Positions 26,902-35,856 of a stretch of DNA of 64,000 bases are shown piece by piece; positions within the stretch are counted from its first letter, which is position 1, and every line of letters starts with the position of its first letter. The stretch is from Pedobacter endophyticus (GTDB taxonomy: Bacteria > Bacteroidota > Bacteroidia > Sphingobacteriales > Sphingobacteriaceae). The translations under genes were made by a program, and so were the position numbers. A model generated the notes under the pieces. The model saw only the letters and a program-made list of their open reading frames with translations. It had not been told where the DNA came from and ran no database searches. The stretch lies in NCBI RefSeq assembly GCF_015679185.1, contig NZ_CP064939.1:1488001-1552000 (forward strand), read 5' to 3'.

Positions 26902-28356
26902 ATGAAAAAGAACCAACAACGCCTGCTCAAAATCATCCCGCTTTTGCTGTTGTTTATTTACGGCAATTGCGTTACTGCGCAGGATATAGCTCCTGTAAAA
27001 AAAGAAAAAATTAACCTTGTTCATGGTGCCCATCGCGATGGTAAGCGCCCGGATGAAGCCATGAAAAAGTGGCGTGGCTATGGCCTTGGCCAGTTTATCC
27101 ACTGGGGATTATACGCTATCCCGGGTGGCGAATGGAATGGTAAAACGTATAACGGAGCCGCCGAATGGATTCGCTCGTGGGACGGTATTCCGAAATCTAC
27201 TTACGATTCGCTGATCTATAAGTTCAATCCCGTAAACTTTGATGCCAAGGCCTGGGCGGCAACGGCCAAGCAAATGGGCGCAAAATACGTAACCATTACC
27301 ACCAAACACCACGACGGGTTTTGCCTATGGCCAAGCAAGTACACCGATTATACCGTTGCCAATTCGCCGTGGAAAAAGGATATTATAAAACCGCTGGTTG
27401 ATGCTTATGATGCCGCGGGCATAGATGTGATCCTGTATTTCTCGGTAATGGACTGGAACCATCCCGGCTGGCGATACGACATTAAAACGGAGGCAGACAG
27501 CATCGCTTTCGAAGGCTTTAAGCAATTTACCCGCAATCAACTCATCGAATTATTAACGCTGTACCCCACCGCCAAAGGTTTATGGTTTGATGGAACCTGG
27601 GATAAATCGTGGGTAAAACAGGCCGCATTTGCCGATGAGCTGGAACAAGAATTAAGGAAACTACGCCCCGGAATTATTATCGGCAGTCGTTTCCGTGCTG
27701 ATGAATACGGAAAACGCCATTTCGATTCGAACGGGGTATTGATTGGCGATTACGAGCAAGGTTGGGAAAGGAAGCTTCCTGAAAAGATAGCGGATGTGCA
27801 TGGAAATGATTGGGATTGTGTAATGACGGTTCCCGAAAACCAATGGGGGTATAACAAGGCTTGGAAAGGCCACATTAAAACGGCATTTGAACTGATTGAA
27901 ATGACTGCCAAATCGGTTTCGTTAGGCGGAAACTTCGTGATGAACTTCGGTCCGCAGGGCGATGGAGCCATCCGAAAGGAGGAACTTCAATTGGCAAAGG
28001 AAATCGGCGACTGGATGAAAGTAAACAGCGAGGCCATTTACAATTGTGAATATGCTGTCCTTGATAAGCAAGATTGGGGCTATTTCACCAAAAAAACAGG
28101 CAGCAATAAAATTTATATGCTGGTTTTTAACACGCCTATAAACGGAAAATATAGGGTTAAGCTTCCCGCAAAAATGGGTATTAGTATGGCTGCGCCGTTA
28201 TCGAACCCGGGCGTAAAACTTAAGATTGAGGAAATTAAGGCCAACGAATATTTTATTGAGTTTAACAACCCAAGTGCCAAACAACCGTTCGTAATCACCT
28301 TCGAAACAGATACCGATAAAAAATCAAACCAGAACTACGAGAAAGCGAAAACCTAA
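26902..28356 (+). CDS. GH29 alpha-L-fucosidase
   Basis: A 484-residue secreted enzyme with a signal peptide (about 1-26, ending VTAQ). The catalytic barrel has the GH29 signatures GLGQFIHWGLYAIPGGEW, KYVTITTKHHDGFCLW and the nucleophile Asp230 in GLWFDGTW. The acid/base residue varies in the family and I do not assign it. It retains configuration while releasing L-fucose from glycans in the periplasm. It begins a tight group of three enzymes (gaps of 13 and 7 bases) and thereby ties PUL1 to a fucose-containing substrate. Confidence 0.93.
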   Translation: MKKNQQRLLKIIPLLLLFIYGNCVTAQDIAPVKKEKINLVHGAHRDGKRPDEAMKKWRGYGLGQFIHWGLYAIPGGEWNGKTYNGAAEWIRSWDGIPKSTYDSLIYKFNPVNFDAKAWAATAKQMGAKYVTITTKHHDGFCLWPSKYTDYTVANSPWKKDIIKPLVDAYDAAGIDVILYFSVMDWNHPGWRYDIKTEADSIAFEGFKQFTRNQLIELLTLYPTAKGLWFDGTWDKSWVKQAAFADELEQELRKLRPGIIIGSRFRADEYGKRHFDSNGVLIGDYEQGWERKLPEKIADVHGNDWDCVMTVPENQWGYNKAWKGHIKTAFELIEMTAKSVSLGGNFVMNFGPQGDGAIRKEELQLAKEIGDWMKVNSEAIYNCEYAVLDKQDWGYFTKKTGSNKIYMLVFNTPINGKYRVKLPAKMGISMAAPLSNPGVKLKIEEIKANEYFIEFNNPSAKQPFVITFETDTDKKSNQNYEKAKT

Positions 28357-28369
28357 CATTTACATTAAC

Positions 28370-29548
28370 ATGAAGAGACTATTTTTTTTACTGGCTTCGA
28401 TTTTTTGCCTTGCCTATGCAAACGGGCAGGAACCGATGAAGAACCTAATTGACCGACAATTTAAACTTGCTCAAAAACAATATGAGTTATTGGCTCAGAA
28501 TACACCGGAAAACCGGATGCCAAAAACTTTTTATCCATTGACTAAAAAATCCGAAAGCAGTGATACGCAATGGTGGTGCAGTGGTTTTTATCCCGGTTCA
28601 CTGCTCTATATTTACGAATACACCAAAGATTCGGCTACTTTAAATGAAGCTAAAAAACGGCTTGTCATCTTAGAGAAAGAGAAGCATTACACAGGCAACC
28701 ATGATTTGGGCTTTATGATGTTTTGCAGCTTCGGCAACGCGTATCGCATCACCGGAAATGCGCACTACAAACCTACGATCGACACAGCGGCCGCATCGTT
28801 AATTACCCGTTATCGCCCTGCGGCCAATGTAATTCAATCGTGGAACTCGGGAAAAACATGGAAAGGTCCGGTTATTATCGATAATTTGATGAACCTCGAA
28901 TTGCTGTTGTGGGTGTCGGCACATGGTGGCGACAAAAAGTACCGCGAAATTGCACTTAACCATGCCAATACGACGATGAAAAATCATTTCAGACCTGATT
29001 TCAGTTCCTATCACGTGGTAGATTACGATATGGCAACGGGCAAAGTGATCAGAAAAGGCACTTCGCAAGGTGCTGCTGATGGTTCATCATGGAGCCGCGG
29101 TCAGGCTTGGGCACTTTATGGCTACACGATGCTTTATCGCTTTACCAAAGAAAGGAAATACCTCGATTTTGCGCAAAACATTGCAAAATTTATCCTTAAA
29201 AACCCATCAATGCCGAAAGATTTTGTAGCTTATTGGGACTTTAATGCACCAAAAATCCCGAACACCTATCGCGATGCCTCGGCAGCGGCTGTTACCGCAT
29301 CGGCATTGCTGGAGCTAGGGCAGTTTAGCAGCGGCAAAAACAAGGCACTTTATAAAAACAGTGCTGAGCTGATGTTAAGGTCGCTTTCATCAAATGCTTA
29401 CACGGCAGCTAAAGGCTCAAATGGTGGCTTCATATTGATGCACAGCACGGGAGCATTGCCGCTAAAATCGGAAATCGATGTTCCTTTAACCTATGCAGAC
29501 TATTACTATCTCGAAGCTTTAACACGTTATAAAAATTGGTACTTATAA
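28370..29548 (+). CDS. GH88 unsaturated glucuronyl hydrolase
   Basis: A 392-residue (alpha/alpha)6-barrel enzyme with signal peptide (to about residue 19). The catalytic pair is visible as Asp112 in NHDLGFMMFCSFGNAYR and Asp171 in VIIDNLMNLELLLW. Also typical are SSWSRGQAWALYGYTMLYR and YRDASAAAVTASALLEL. The family hydrates the 4,5-unsaturated uronic acid left by polysaccharide lyases, so releasing the sugar. No lyase is encoded in this window, so the matching lyase must lie elsewhere, or another enzyme supplies the substrate. Confidence 0.92.
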   Translation: MKRLFFLLASIFCLAYANGQEPMKNLIDRQFKLAQKQYELLAQNTPENRMPKTFYPLTKKSESSDTQWWCSGFYPGSLLYIYEYTKDSATLNEAKKRLVILEKEKHYTGNHDLGFMMFCSFGNAYRITGNAHYKPTIDTAAASLITRYRPAANVIQSWNSGKTWKGPVIIDNLMNLELLLWVSAHGGDKKYREIALNHANTTMKNHFRPDFSSYHVVDYDMATGKVIRKGTSQGAADGSSWSRGQAWALYGYTMLYRFTKERKYLDFAQNIAKFILKNPSMPKDFVAYWDFNAPKIPNTYRDASAAAVTASALLELGQFSSGKNKALYKNSAELMLRSLSSNAYTAAKGSNGGFILMHSTGALPLKSEIDVPLTYADYYYLEALTRYKNWYL

Positions 29549-29555
29549 AATAAAT

Positions 29556-30818
29556 ATGGAAAGAAGAAAATTTATCGGAGCGCTTTCGTTTACCGGGGTG
29601 TTGAGTTTTTTAAAGCCCAACGAAGTATTCTCGGCCGAAAAAAACAAAAATTCGGCGCTGAGCACAAAGCCGAAAAACGATCGCGTTTATTGGTATAAAT
29701 TGCTGCACAAAATTGCAAATCCGGTGGTTTCTAATCTGGCAAACGGAACTTTAAAGCAAAACATGCCCTTAATTACTTCTCCAACGTTCGATTCGCGGAG
29801 CCCAACGGTAACTTATTTAGAAGCCGTTGGCCGAACATACGCTGGCATTGCGCCTTGGCTTGCCCTGCCAGACGACAATACAGAAGAGGGTGTTTTAAGA
29901 AAGAAGTTTCGCCAGCAGGCCGTTACAGGTTTAGATAATTGCTTTGCACCAAACAGTCCCGATCAACTGAACTTTAGTAAAGATTACCAACCCATTGTGG
30001 ATGCCGCTTATTTGGCGCAAACTTTTTTAAGGGCACCCAATGCACTTTGGAAGCCCTTAAAACCCGAAACCAAGGAAGCGATTATTGAATCATTTAAACT
30101 CTTGCGTAGCAAAAAGCCATTTCAAAACAACTGGTTATTATTTGGTTCTATTACCGAAGCATTCTTACTATCTATTGGAATTGCTCCTGATGAAAAACGT
30201 TTAAACGAAGGGGTAGATAAACTTACTGAATGGTACAAAGGCGACGGCTGGTATGGCGACGGGCCGCATTTGGCTTTTGATTATTATAACTCTTTCGTTA
30301 TTCACCCGATGATGGTGGATACACTTGCCGTTATGTTGGATAAGAATCTGATCAAAAAGGAACGCTACGATCTGGCCTTGAAAAGAATGCAGCGCTACGC
30401 GACTGGATTGGAAAGAATGATTTCTCCGGAAGGCACCTATCCACCCATTGGCAGATCAATTACTTACCGCACAGGCGCTTTTCAGGCATTAAGTCAGGTT
30501 GCATTGATGAAACAATTACCAGATGGCATTAAACCTGCGCAGGTGCGTTCGGCATTAACACTGGTGAAGCAGAACATGTACGAAACGCCGGGTACTTTCG
30601 ACAAAAACAACTGGCTGCAACTCGGCTTCTGCGGCCACGACCCCGATATTGCCGATTATTACACTTCTACAGGCAGTTTGTATATGGCCACGCTTTCATT
30701 TTTACCGTTAGGACTTCCTGCTGACGACGAGTTTTGGAGCGCACCAGCTGCTGAATGGACAGCCAAAAAAGCCTGGGCGGGAAAAAAATTCCCTAAAGAT
30801 TATCATGTAGATTTTTAG
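29556..30818 (+). CDS. DUF2264 protein, probable uronate-active glycosidase
   Basis: A 420-residue protein. The N-terminus MERRKFIGALSF has an Arg-Arg pair followed by a hydrophobic stretch, like a twin-arginine export signal. The body matches DUF2264, an (alpha/alpha)-barrel family: NNWLLFGSITEAFLLSIG, WYGDGPHLAFDYYNSFVIHPMM and PPIGRSITYRTGAFQALSQVAL. I recall this family being connected with CAZy GH154 (beta-glucuronidase), but I cannot confirm that here. As last gene of the fucosidase-GH88 group it probably acts on the same uronate-containing glycan. Confidence 0.8.
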   Translation: MERRKFIGALSFTGVLSFLKPNEVFSAEKNKNSALSTKPKNDRVYWYKLLHKIANPVVSNLANGTLKQNMPLITSPTFDSRSPTVTYLEAVGRTYAGIAPWLALPDDNTEEGVLRKKFRQQAVTGLDNCFAPNSPDQLNFSKDYQPIVDAAYLAQTFLRAPNALWKPLKPETKEAIIESFKLLRSKKPFQNNWLLFGSITEAFLLSIGIAPDEKRLNEGVDKLTEWYKGDGWYGDGPHLAFDYYNSFVIHPMMVDTLAVMLDKNLIKKERYDLALKRMQRYATGLERMISPEGTYPPIGRSITYRTGAFQALSQVALMKQLPDGIKPAQVRSALTLVKQNMYETPGTFDKNNWLQLGFCGHDPDIADYYTSTGSLYMATLSFLPLGLPADDEFWSAPAAEWTAKKAWAGKKFPKDYHVDF

Positions 30819-30856
30819 GTTGAGAGGGGTAAGTCTTACGCTAGCTGTCACCCTGA

Positions 30857-30954
30857 GCGTAGTCGAAGGGCAATACAGGTTTAAGTGCTCCATCGGATCA
30901 CGTGACATCAGAGAAGTCAAGTTTTAAAAACTTGACTTCTCTAAATGTGTTCAG
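30857..30954. repeat. 98-bp direct repeat, left copy
   Basis: This stretch recurs at 41404-41501 in the same orientation with a single visible difference (ctctaaatg against ctccaaatg). It includes the palindrome GAGAAGTCAAGTTTT-a-AAAACTTGACTTCTC. The two copies stand on either side of the toxin cassette. Confidence 0.85.
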
Positions 30955-30990
30955 CTCATGGCAAGCGGCTCCTCAACTACATTTCAACCA

Positions 30991-31089
30991 AAGCTGAGCA
31001 ATCTTTAAACCTTGTTCATTCGAAAAAGAACTTTAATAGCAGTACATCTTATGCAAGCTGTCACCCTGAGCGTAGTCGAAGGGCAATAC
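30991..31089. repeat. Second repeat block, left copy
   Basis: Contains aagctgag, then attcgaaaaagaacttta and ctgtcaccctgagcgt. The same series stands at 41074-41157 on the other side of the cassette, less well conserved than the 98-bp pair. Its tail (agtcgaagggcaatac) also repeats the start of the 98-bp unit. Confidence 0.7.
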
Positions 31090-31164
31090 CTCCACAGATT
31101 CAAGTGTTCCATCGGGTCGCTTAAACCTTTTTGAAATCAAGGTCTCCAGACCGAAATATAACAA

Positions 31165-31200
31165 TGGCCCTACTTTACTTCAAGACAGGGCCACTTTTTT
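31165..31200 (+). terminator. Intrinsic terminator
   Basis: TGGCCCT (31165-31171) pairs with AGGGCCA (31187-31193), followed by a C and six T. It would stop transcripts coming from PUL1 before they run into the opposing toxin cassette. Confidence 0.6.
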
Positions 31201-31247
31201 AAGGACTTAACTAAAACTTGACATTTTTTAAGATGCAGTTCGTCAAA

Positions 31248-31542
31248 TTATTTACATTCTGATAGAGAGAGCAAATTGTTTTTGGTGCTAGTATCCGCTT
31301 CAGTTTTCACATATTTTGTTCCAGTTGAAGTTTCTGCAGTAATCAATTTTGCCTTATTCCCGCTAGCATCCTTTACGTATAGTTGCTTATTATCATTTTT
31401 TATCCAGTTGTAAACCTCTAATCTGGTACTTTTGCCGGAGGTTGCTTCTACCTCATCTAATCAACCAAGATGTGTAATTGCAACATTTGGATTTTCATGA
31501 TTTCCATTGTCCTTGTTAATGCATGTAATTTTAATCGCCATG
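31248..31542 (-). pseudogene. DUF3892 gene remnant with frameshift and stop
   Basis: Read on the minus strand from the ATG at 31542, the protein starts MAIKITCINKDNG and then meets a one-base shift near 31500 followed by a stop. In the next frame the match resumes with HENPNVAITHLG, hits TGA (31461-31463), and runs on to the typical DUF3892 end: YVKTEADTSTKNNLLSLSEC, then TAA at 31248-31250. The spacing of the conserved pieces (ITHLG, then LYVKD, then KY[VI]KT.AD...NLLSL.EC) supports the family. With two separate lesions it is most likely dead. It follows the endonuclease V gene by 146 bases. The family's function is unknown. Confidence 0.75.
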
Positions 31543-31688
31543 TTAATAGTTTTAAATTGACCTGAATTAGTCAAGAGCAAAGCTAAGGCCTTCTTTTGGC
31601 AAAAAATTCCGGTTTCCCCTTACTTAACAGAAATGCTGCCTGTTTTCAAAACTAATGTTCGACACAAAATCGAAACTGTAAAAATTTC

Positions 31689-32186
31689 CTATTCCTTGGT
31701 TATAGTATCTAATTGCTTAAGTAAGCTGGGCATTCTAAAATCTCCCTTCATATTTTTAATCAATTCTGCGGCTGTTTTTAACTCCATTCCGATTGCTGAA
31801 ATATACAAAGGCTTGATACTTGCTCCTCTAACAATCTCAATAACAGTCTCTTTGTTTTTGAAGAATGATGTTTTTGCTATTCCAATTATAGAGATTTGTT
31901 CATTTAATTTTTCCCATAAAACACCTCCTAAACCAAACTTATAATCGTTGTCTACATACACATAACCATCAATTACGATCACCTCAACGGTTCGTAAGTC
32001 TATTTTTTTAATAACATTTAATAAGCAAGGTAATTCTCGCTTAAAAAATTGCCCTGGGATATATTCTTCAATATCTTCATAGTAATCTACAATAATGCTT
32101 TGTGGTTCAATATCATTCCAATTAAACAAGATACCAACTGATTTGGCTTTTTGTTCTCTATAATGTACATCTAAAGCTAAAATCAT
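31689..32186 (-). CDS. nfi: Endonuclease V (deaminated-base repair), last intact gene of toxin cassette
   Basis: A 165-residue protein with the endonuclease V metal-site residues in order: Asp6 in ALDVHY, Glu51 in YIPGQFFKRELPCL and Asp73 in VIDGYVYVDNDYKFGLGG. It also has the GIAKTSF strand found in the family as GVAKS. It is shorter than E. coli Nfi (about 220 residues). These enzymes nick DNA (or RNA) one base 3' of inosine and other deaminated bases. The ATG at 32186 overlaps the TAA of the preceding immunity candidate (TAATG), so translation is coupled; a TTG at 32207 is a less likely start. Next to a deaminase toxin it plausibly limits self-damage, as YwqL may beside YwqJ/YwqK in Bacillus subtilis. 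Confidence 0.85.
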   Translation of the reverse strand: MILALDVHYREQKAKSVGILFNWNDIEPQSIIVDYYEDIEEYIPGQFFKRELPCLLNVIKKIDLRTVEVIVIDGYVYVDNDYKFGLGGVLWEKLNEQISIIGIAKTSFFKNKETVIEIVRGASIKPLYISAIGMELKTAAELIKNMKGDFRMPSLLKQLDTITKE

Positions 32187-32521
32187 TAAAGAATTGTTTT
32201 TATCCAATTGCCAAATTCGTCATTCTCTTGATGGCTTATCAGGTTGCCCTTTTCATCCCATCTTTTAAATGAGCCAATGTGGTAATCGTACTTCTGGAAA
32301 TACTCTTCTTTTAATTTTCCATTTGGCCAATACGTTGCCTGGCGGCCATCAAAAATGCCGTCCATATATTCATATTCTGCCACTAATATATTTGTATTAG
32401 GGTCATGATAAGTCTCTACTCCTGTAAAAGGCTGACCTTTATAAAGGTAAACCCCCCCCCCCCAGTTTGTGGGCCTATTTCTTAACTTCATATCGGGGTC
32501 GTTGTATTCTACTCGTAACAT
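32186..32521 (-). CDS. YwqK-like MORN-repeat immunity protein (candidate antitoxin)
   Basis: A 111-residue protein with MORN-2-type repeats, as in the YwqK antitoxin family: KGQPFTGVETYHDP, then LVAEYEYMDGIFDGRQATYWPNGKLKEEYFQ and YHIGSFKRWDEKGNLISHQ. The ATG at 32521 is used; a TTG further up would overlap the toxin gene. It lies 20 bases after the deaminase toxin gene and overlaps the endonuclease V start by one base. The expected role is to bind and neutralise the toxin in the cytoplasm. Its codons 20-24 (W-G-G-G-V) consist of an unbroken run of 12 G on the coding strand, a likely slippage site. Confidence 0.75.
   Translation of the reverse strand: MLRVEYNDPDMKLRNRPTNWGGGVYLYKGQPFTGVETYHDPNTNILVAEYEYMDGIFDGRQATYWPNGKLKEEYFQKYDYHIGSFKRWDEKGNLISHQENDEFGNWIKTIL
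32452..32463 (-). repeat. Poly-G tract (G12) inside the immunity gene
   Basis: Twelve consecutive C on the plus strand, G on the coding strand. The frame matches the YwqK family on both sides of the tract at the present length. A change by one base would truncate the protein and uncouple endonuclease V translation. An assembly or base-calling error in length is also possible. Confidence 0.8.
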
Positions 32522-32541
32522 AATTGTGTATTTTTTAATAT

Positions 32542-35500
32542 TTAAGGTTTTATAAAGGTAACTAAATCTAAAATATGAAAGCAATCTACACAGGTGTGCA
32601 TAATTACCTCTTGTTGATCGATGCCATATCTAATGTTTCGGTTATAGCCCAACACATCGTTTTTTAGCCAGGCATCAAAAACCTCGTCAGTCGGTGGGTT
32701 TGTTAAATAACTAGGAAATCTTTTTTTGGCCGAATCGTCCAGCGCCCGTATTTCGGCATGGGCTCCTGGCATGTTACCCGCATTACCAAAAAATTCGATA
32801 TCCGACATGTTGTAGTTTTCCTTAGCTTTAAAAGCAATAACATCTTCAATCCTTTTTCTTAGATTAGGAAAACACCTATTAGGATTATTCATTGCACCGT
32901 TCATAAAAATATCGTAAGCACCACCTTTGTTAAAATCATAACCACTAAAATTATGAAAAGTCTTAGAGATTGTATTCGTTGCTTTATCATACATCCCAGA
33001 TATTAACTCGTGCTTTTTTAATAGACTAAAATCGACTGTAGAAATATGATCCAACGCCTTTGCCTCTACATGATTAACAAAGCCTAATGGTCCTTGCCCA
33101 AAACGTTGGATTATTTCTGTATCTGAAAGACGTGCGGCATACGGTATATTCTGATAAAGCCTATCGAATGTGTAAAGCCATTTATTAGGATTACTTTTCG
33201 CAATAGCCTTTCCAATTGGATTTAGTGTTACCCAGCGGCTAATAGCTGAAGGATTGGTTTTTAAAAAATTGAACCATTCATCTGATTGTTGCCCAAATGA
33301 ATCAAAAAACATTAACTTTTTGCTAGCGCTAAAAGTCTCTAAAATTTCACGAAACTCTGCCTCATCGTAATACCTTGTTAGGGCTTGGTATCTATCAACA
33401 TGAGTGATATAATTCATGTCAACAGCTTCTACAATTCCTTTTATTTTTAATGCCAACCAACGATCGACGGCTACTCCGTTATTAAGGTTTAATTTGGCCC
33501 ATTCCTTCGGGTCGTTCATTTTACCAAAACCTTGCCAAAACTCATATCGGTCTTTGTTGGTTAAAGTATTGAGTCTCGAAATTACATCGTCAACCTGTGC
33601 ACCGCTGGTCTTCAGGGCTTGAAGTTTGTTTTGCAGATCGTTGGCTCCCTTGGCTATGGCCACACTCTCTTTTCCTGCCAATTTGTTCAATAAGTCAACC
33701 ACATCGTCTGGCACTCCGTGGGTCTTTCCAGGGAATTTTCCAATAATCTCCAATACTTCCTCAGCTTCTCTTACAGCTCTAAATCTTGAATAAACAACAG
33801 CTCCTGCAGAGGCAAATAAAAGCCCCATAAAAATCCATTGGATCCTTTTAAGATGCTTCCTTTTTTCCTCGTCATCTTCGGTTGCTATTAGATAATTGTT
33901 AATATTGGCAAGGGTAGAATTAGTCAACGCTACTCCCTCCAGTCCAATTTCCGCTCCTCGCCAAACGGTAAGTGCTTCACTCGCTGCAAATCTTCCTGCT
34001 AAGGCACGCCCAAGTTGCGTGCTGTACTTTAAGTACTTGAGGTCATTGATAACCGAGATGCCTCCTGTTGCAAAAAACAAGGCTATATCAATCGAGACAT
34101 CGATGGCCAGCGAAACCCTTGCGTCGTACTCGACTAGTTTATCGTATTCCTCGGCATAGTAGAACAGAAAGGCAGGTATTGGCTTACGATCTGGGATTGT
34201 TAGGTCGAGGTTGTTTTTGTAATCCAATAATAACAGGGGATGGAATATATGAAAGGCCTTTAAGTCTTCATTCCATGTTTGTTCTTCTGATTTTCCCGCA
34301 TACTTATCTTTTACATAGCTATAATTATGGCGAATTGTATTAAACTGGTCGCCAACCAAGGTAAATGTATATGTCGAGTTTTTAAGTGTTCCCCAGTAAA
34401 GGGAATTATCTTTTATAACGTCGCCAGCTTTCCATTTGTATGTGCTAAACTCAAAAATGTTCTTCTCATTATATCTTTTTGGGTTTTTGATAAAGAACGA
34501 TTGTGCATTAACTCCATCATCATCGGGCGCATACATTGGATTATATTTAGACACCTTCCATAACTCGTGCACCGCATAAGCGAAGTATTTTCTGTTTGGT
34601 TGCTCATCTACAAACCAGTTGACAATAGTGTAGCGTTCCTTTCTATCATCTACCAACAAGCGATACAGTATCTCGAAATTCGTGGTTTTCGTATCAGGTC
34701 TTTCCAATAAGAAATCCAAGAAAAGATCAGCCAGCTCTGCCCTGTTCGACAAGGCTATTACCAAGTGTACCAGATACCTTTGTGTATTTTGAGGCAAGCT
34801 CTTAAACTGCAACAGATTTGATAACTCATCTTTAATAATCTCAAAGGGAATAACTGCAAATGCCGATATAGGCAGGATATCCAATAGGTAATGTAACCTT
34901 AAATCCTCATTTATATCCAAGAGTTTATCCTGAATATCATAGAGTGTAAAGTAAAAACTGCTTAGATTGTTGTAATACTGCAAATAGTCATCATAATCTG
35001 GAGTATCGGCAAATACGGGTTGTGGTTCTTTCTTATAAAGGTAATCTGGGGCGGCATAACGATCGTAATAATAGCACCAAGATTGCTTGAGGGAAAACAG
35101 CAGCTTTTGAAACTGGCTTAACCCATCTAAATTGCCTGCCAGGATATTTGGCACCGCGTCGATATTGTCCCAAGTTGAGGATTGTGCCAGCTTTGGAAAG
35201 ATCTCATTGTTAATATCATTGATCCTAAAGGCAGTCAAGGTTGCAAGTTTCTTTATATTTCGCTTGGTGGTATCATCCTGCCATTTATCTAGATATGCCG
35301 TATAGTTTACCTGATAGAAATACCGGGTTGCTGGATTACTTGTAACATATTCTGTAAGTTTTCTAGTGGCATTTTTGGGCACACTGATCTCATAACCAAT
35401 CAGCTTTAGACCTTGATAAATTGAATGCTTATAGTTCTTTACGGTTTTATCGTCGACAGCTTTTTCGACGTTAAATGTATAATCAGCTGTTTGATAATAG

Positions 35501-35856
35501 GTATTGTACGGGGGGCCAAAATCTACAATGCTCAGCTTTACAGGATCACCTTCTTTCGATTTGAAACTGTCAAAGTTAAACTTGTATTTTGAGATTAGTA
35601 ACTGAACTGTAGGTGGATCACTCACGTTCTGTTGGAGATATTTTAGAAACTCTTTCTCTAAATAATAGCCCGCTAATGATGTATAGCGTTTTCTATCATC
35701 CTCTTTGAACATCGTATGGTTATAGTACCTAAAGCGATTATCAATGTTGTCCTTATAATTAAACTCTATTAAAAAACCATCTGTATCCAGCGCCTTGTTC
35801 TTAAAATCTGTGTTCAAGGTTACGGGCGTACCGTCTGTTAAAATTACAACTTCCAT
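32542..35856 (-). CDS. Large polymorphic-toxin protein with C-terminal deaminase domain
   Basis: A 1104-residue protein. The last about 130 residues look like a YwqJ-type cytidine-deaminase-fold toxin: His1033-Ala-Glu1035 in GAHAEIRAL and Cys1089-x-x-Cys1092 in HTCVDCFHIL, the zinc ligands and proton-shuttling Glu. The first about 950 residues are a carrier region that I do not recognise, with two hydrophobic stretches near 577-600 and 670-690 and no signal peptide. It starts at TAATG, overlapping the previous stop by one base. The expected action is deamination of bases in nucleic acids or nucleotides of a target cell. How it leaves the producer is not shown: no VgrG, Hcp, PAAR, Rhs or LXG part is seen. 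Confidence 0.78.
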   Translation of the reverse strand: MEVVILTDGTPVTLNTDFKNKALDTDGFLIEFNYKDNIDNRFRYYNHTMFKEDDRKRYTSLAGYYLEKEFLKYLQQNVSDPPTVQLLISKYKFNFDSFKSKEGDPVKLSIVDFGPPYNTYYQTADYTFNVEKAVDDKTVKNYKHSIYQGLKLIGYEISVPKNATRKLTEYVTSNPATRYFYQVNYTAYLDKWQDDTTKRNIKKLATLTAFRINDINNEIFPKLAQSSTWDNIDAVPNILAGNLDGLSQFQKLLFSLKQSWCYYYDRYAAPDYLYKKEPQPVFADTPDYDDYLQYYNNLSSFYFTLYDIQDKLLDINEDLRLHYLLDILPISAFAVIPFEIIKDELSNLLQFKSLPQNTQRYLVHLVIALSNRAELADLFLDFLLERPDTKTTNFEILYRLLVDDRKERYTIVNWFVDEQPNRKYFAYAVHELWKVSKYNPMYAPDDDGVNAQSFFIKNPKRYNEKNIFEFSTYKWKAGDVIKDNSLYWGTLKNSTYTFTLVGDQFNTIRHNYSYVKDKYAGKSEEQTWNEDLKAFHIFHPLLLLDYKNNLDLTIPDRKPIPAFLFYYAEEYDKLVEYDARVSLAIDVSIDIALFFATGGISVINDLKYLKYSTQLGRALAGRFAASEALTVWRGAEIGLEGVALTNSTLANINNYLIATEDDEEKRKHLKRIQWIFMGLLFASAGAVVYSRFRAVREAEEVLEIIGKFPGKTHGVPDDVVDLLNKLAGKESVAIAKGANDLQNKLQALKTSGAQVDDVISRLNTLTNKDRYEFWQGFGKMNDPKEWAKLNLNNGVAVDRWLALKIKGIVEAVDMNYITHVDRYQALTRYYDEAEFREILETFSASKKLMFFDSFGQQSDEWFNFLKTNPSAISRWVTLNPIGKAIAKSNPNKWLYTFDRLYQNIPYAARLSDTEIIQRFGQGPLGFVNHVEAKALDHISTVDFSLLKKHELISGMYDKATNTISKTFHNFSGYDFNKGGAYDIFMNGAMNNPNRCFPNLRKRIEDVIAFKAKENYNMSDIEFFGNAGNMPGAHAEIRALDDSAKKRFPSYLTNPPTDEVFDAWLKNDVLGYNRNIRYGIDQQEVIMHTCVDCFHILDLVTFIKP

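Noticed and set aside
26551-27102. Minus-strand frame of 183 codons over the gap and the start of the fucosidase gene
   Set aside because: It covers dispersed repeats and antisense of GH29; composition is erratic and no family is recognisable.
31633-31944. Plus-strand frame of 103 codons opposite endonuclease V
   Set aside because: Antisense to a gene with clear catalytic motifs.
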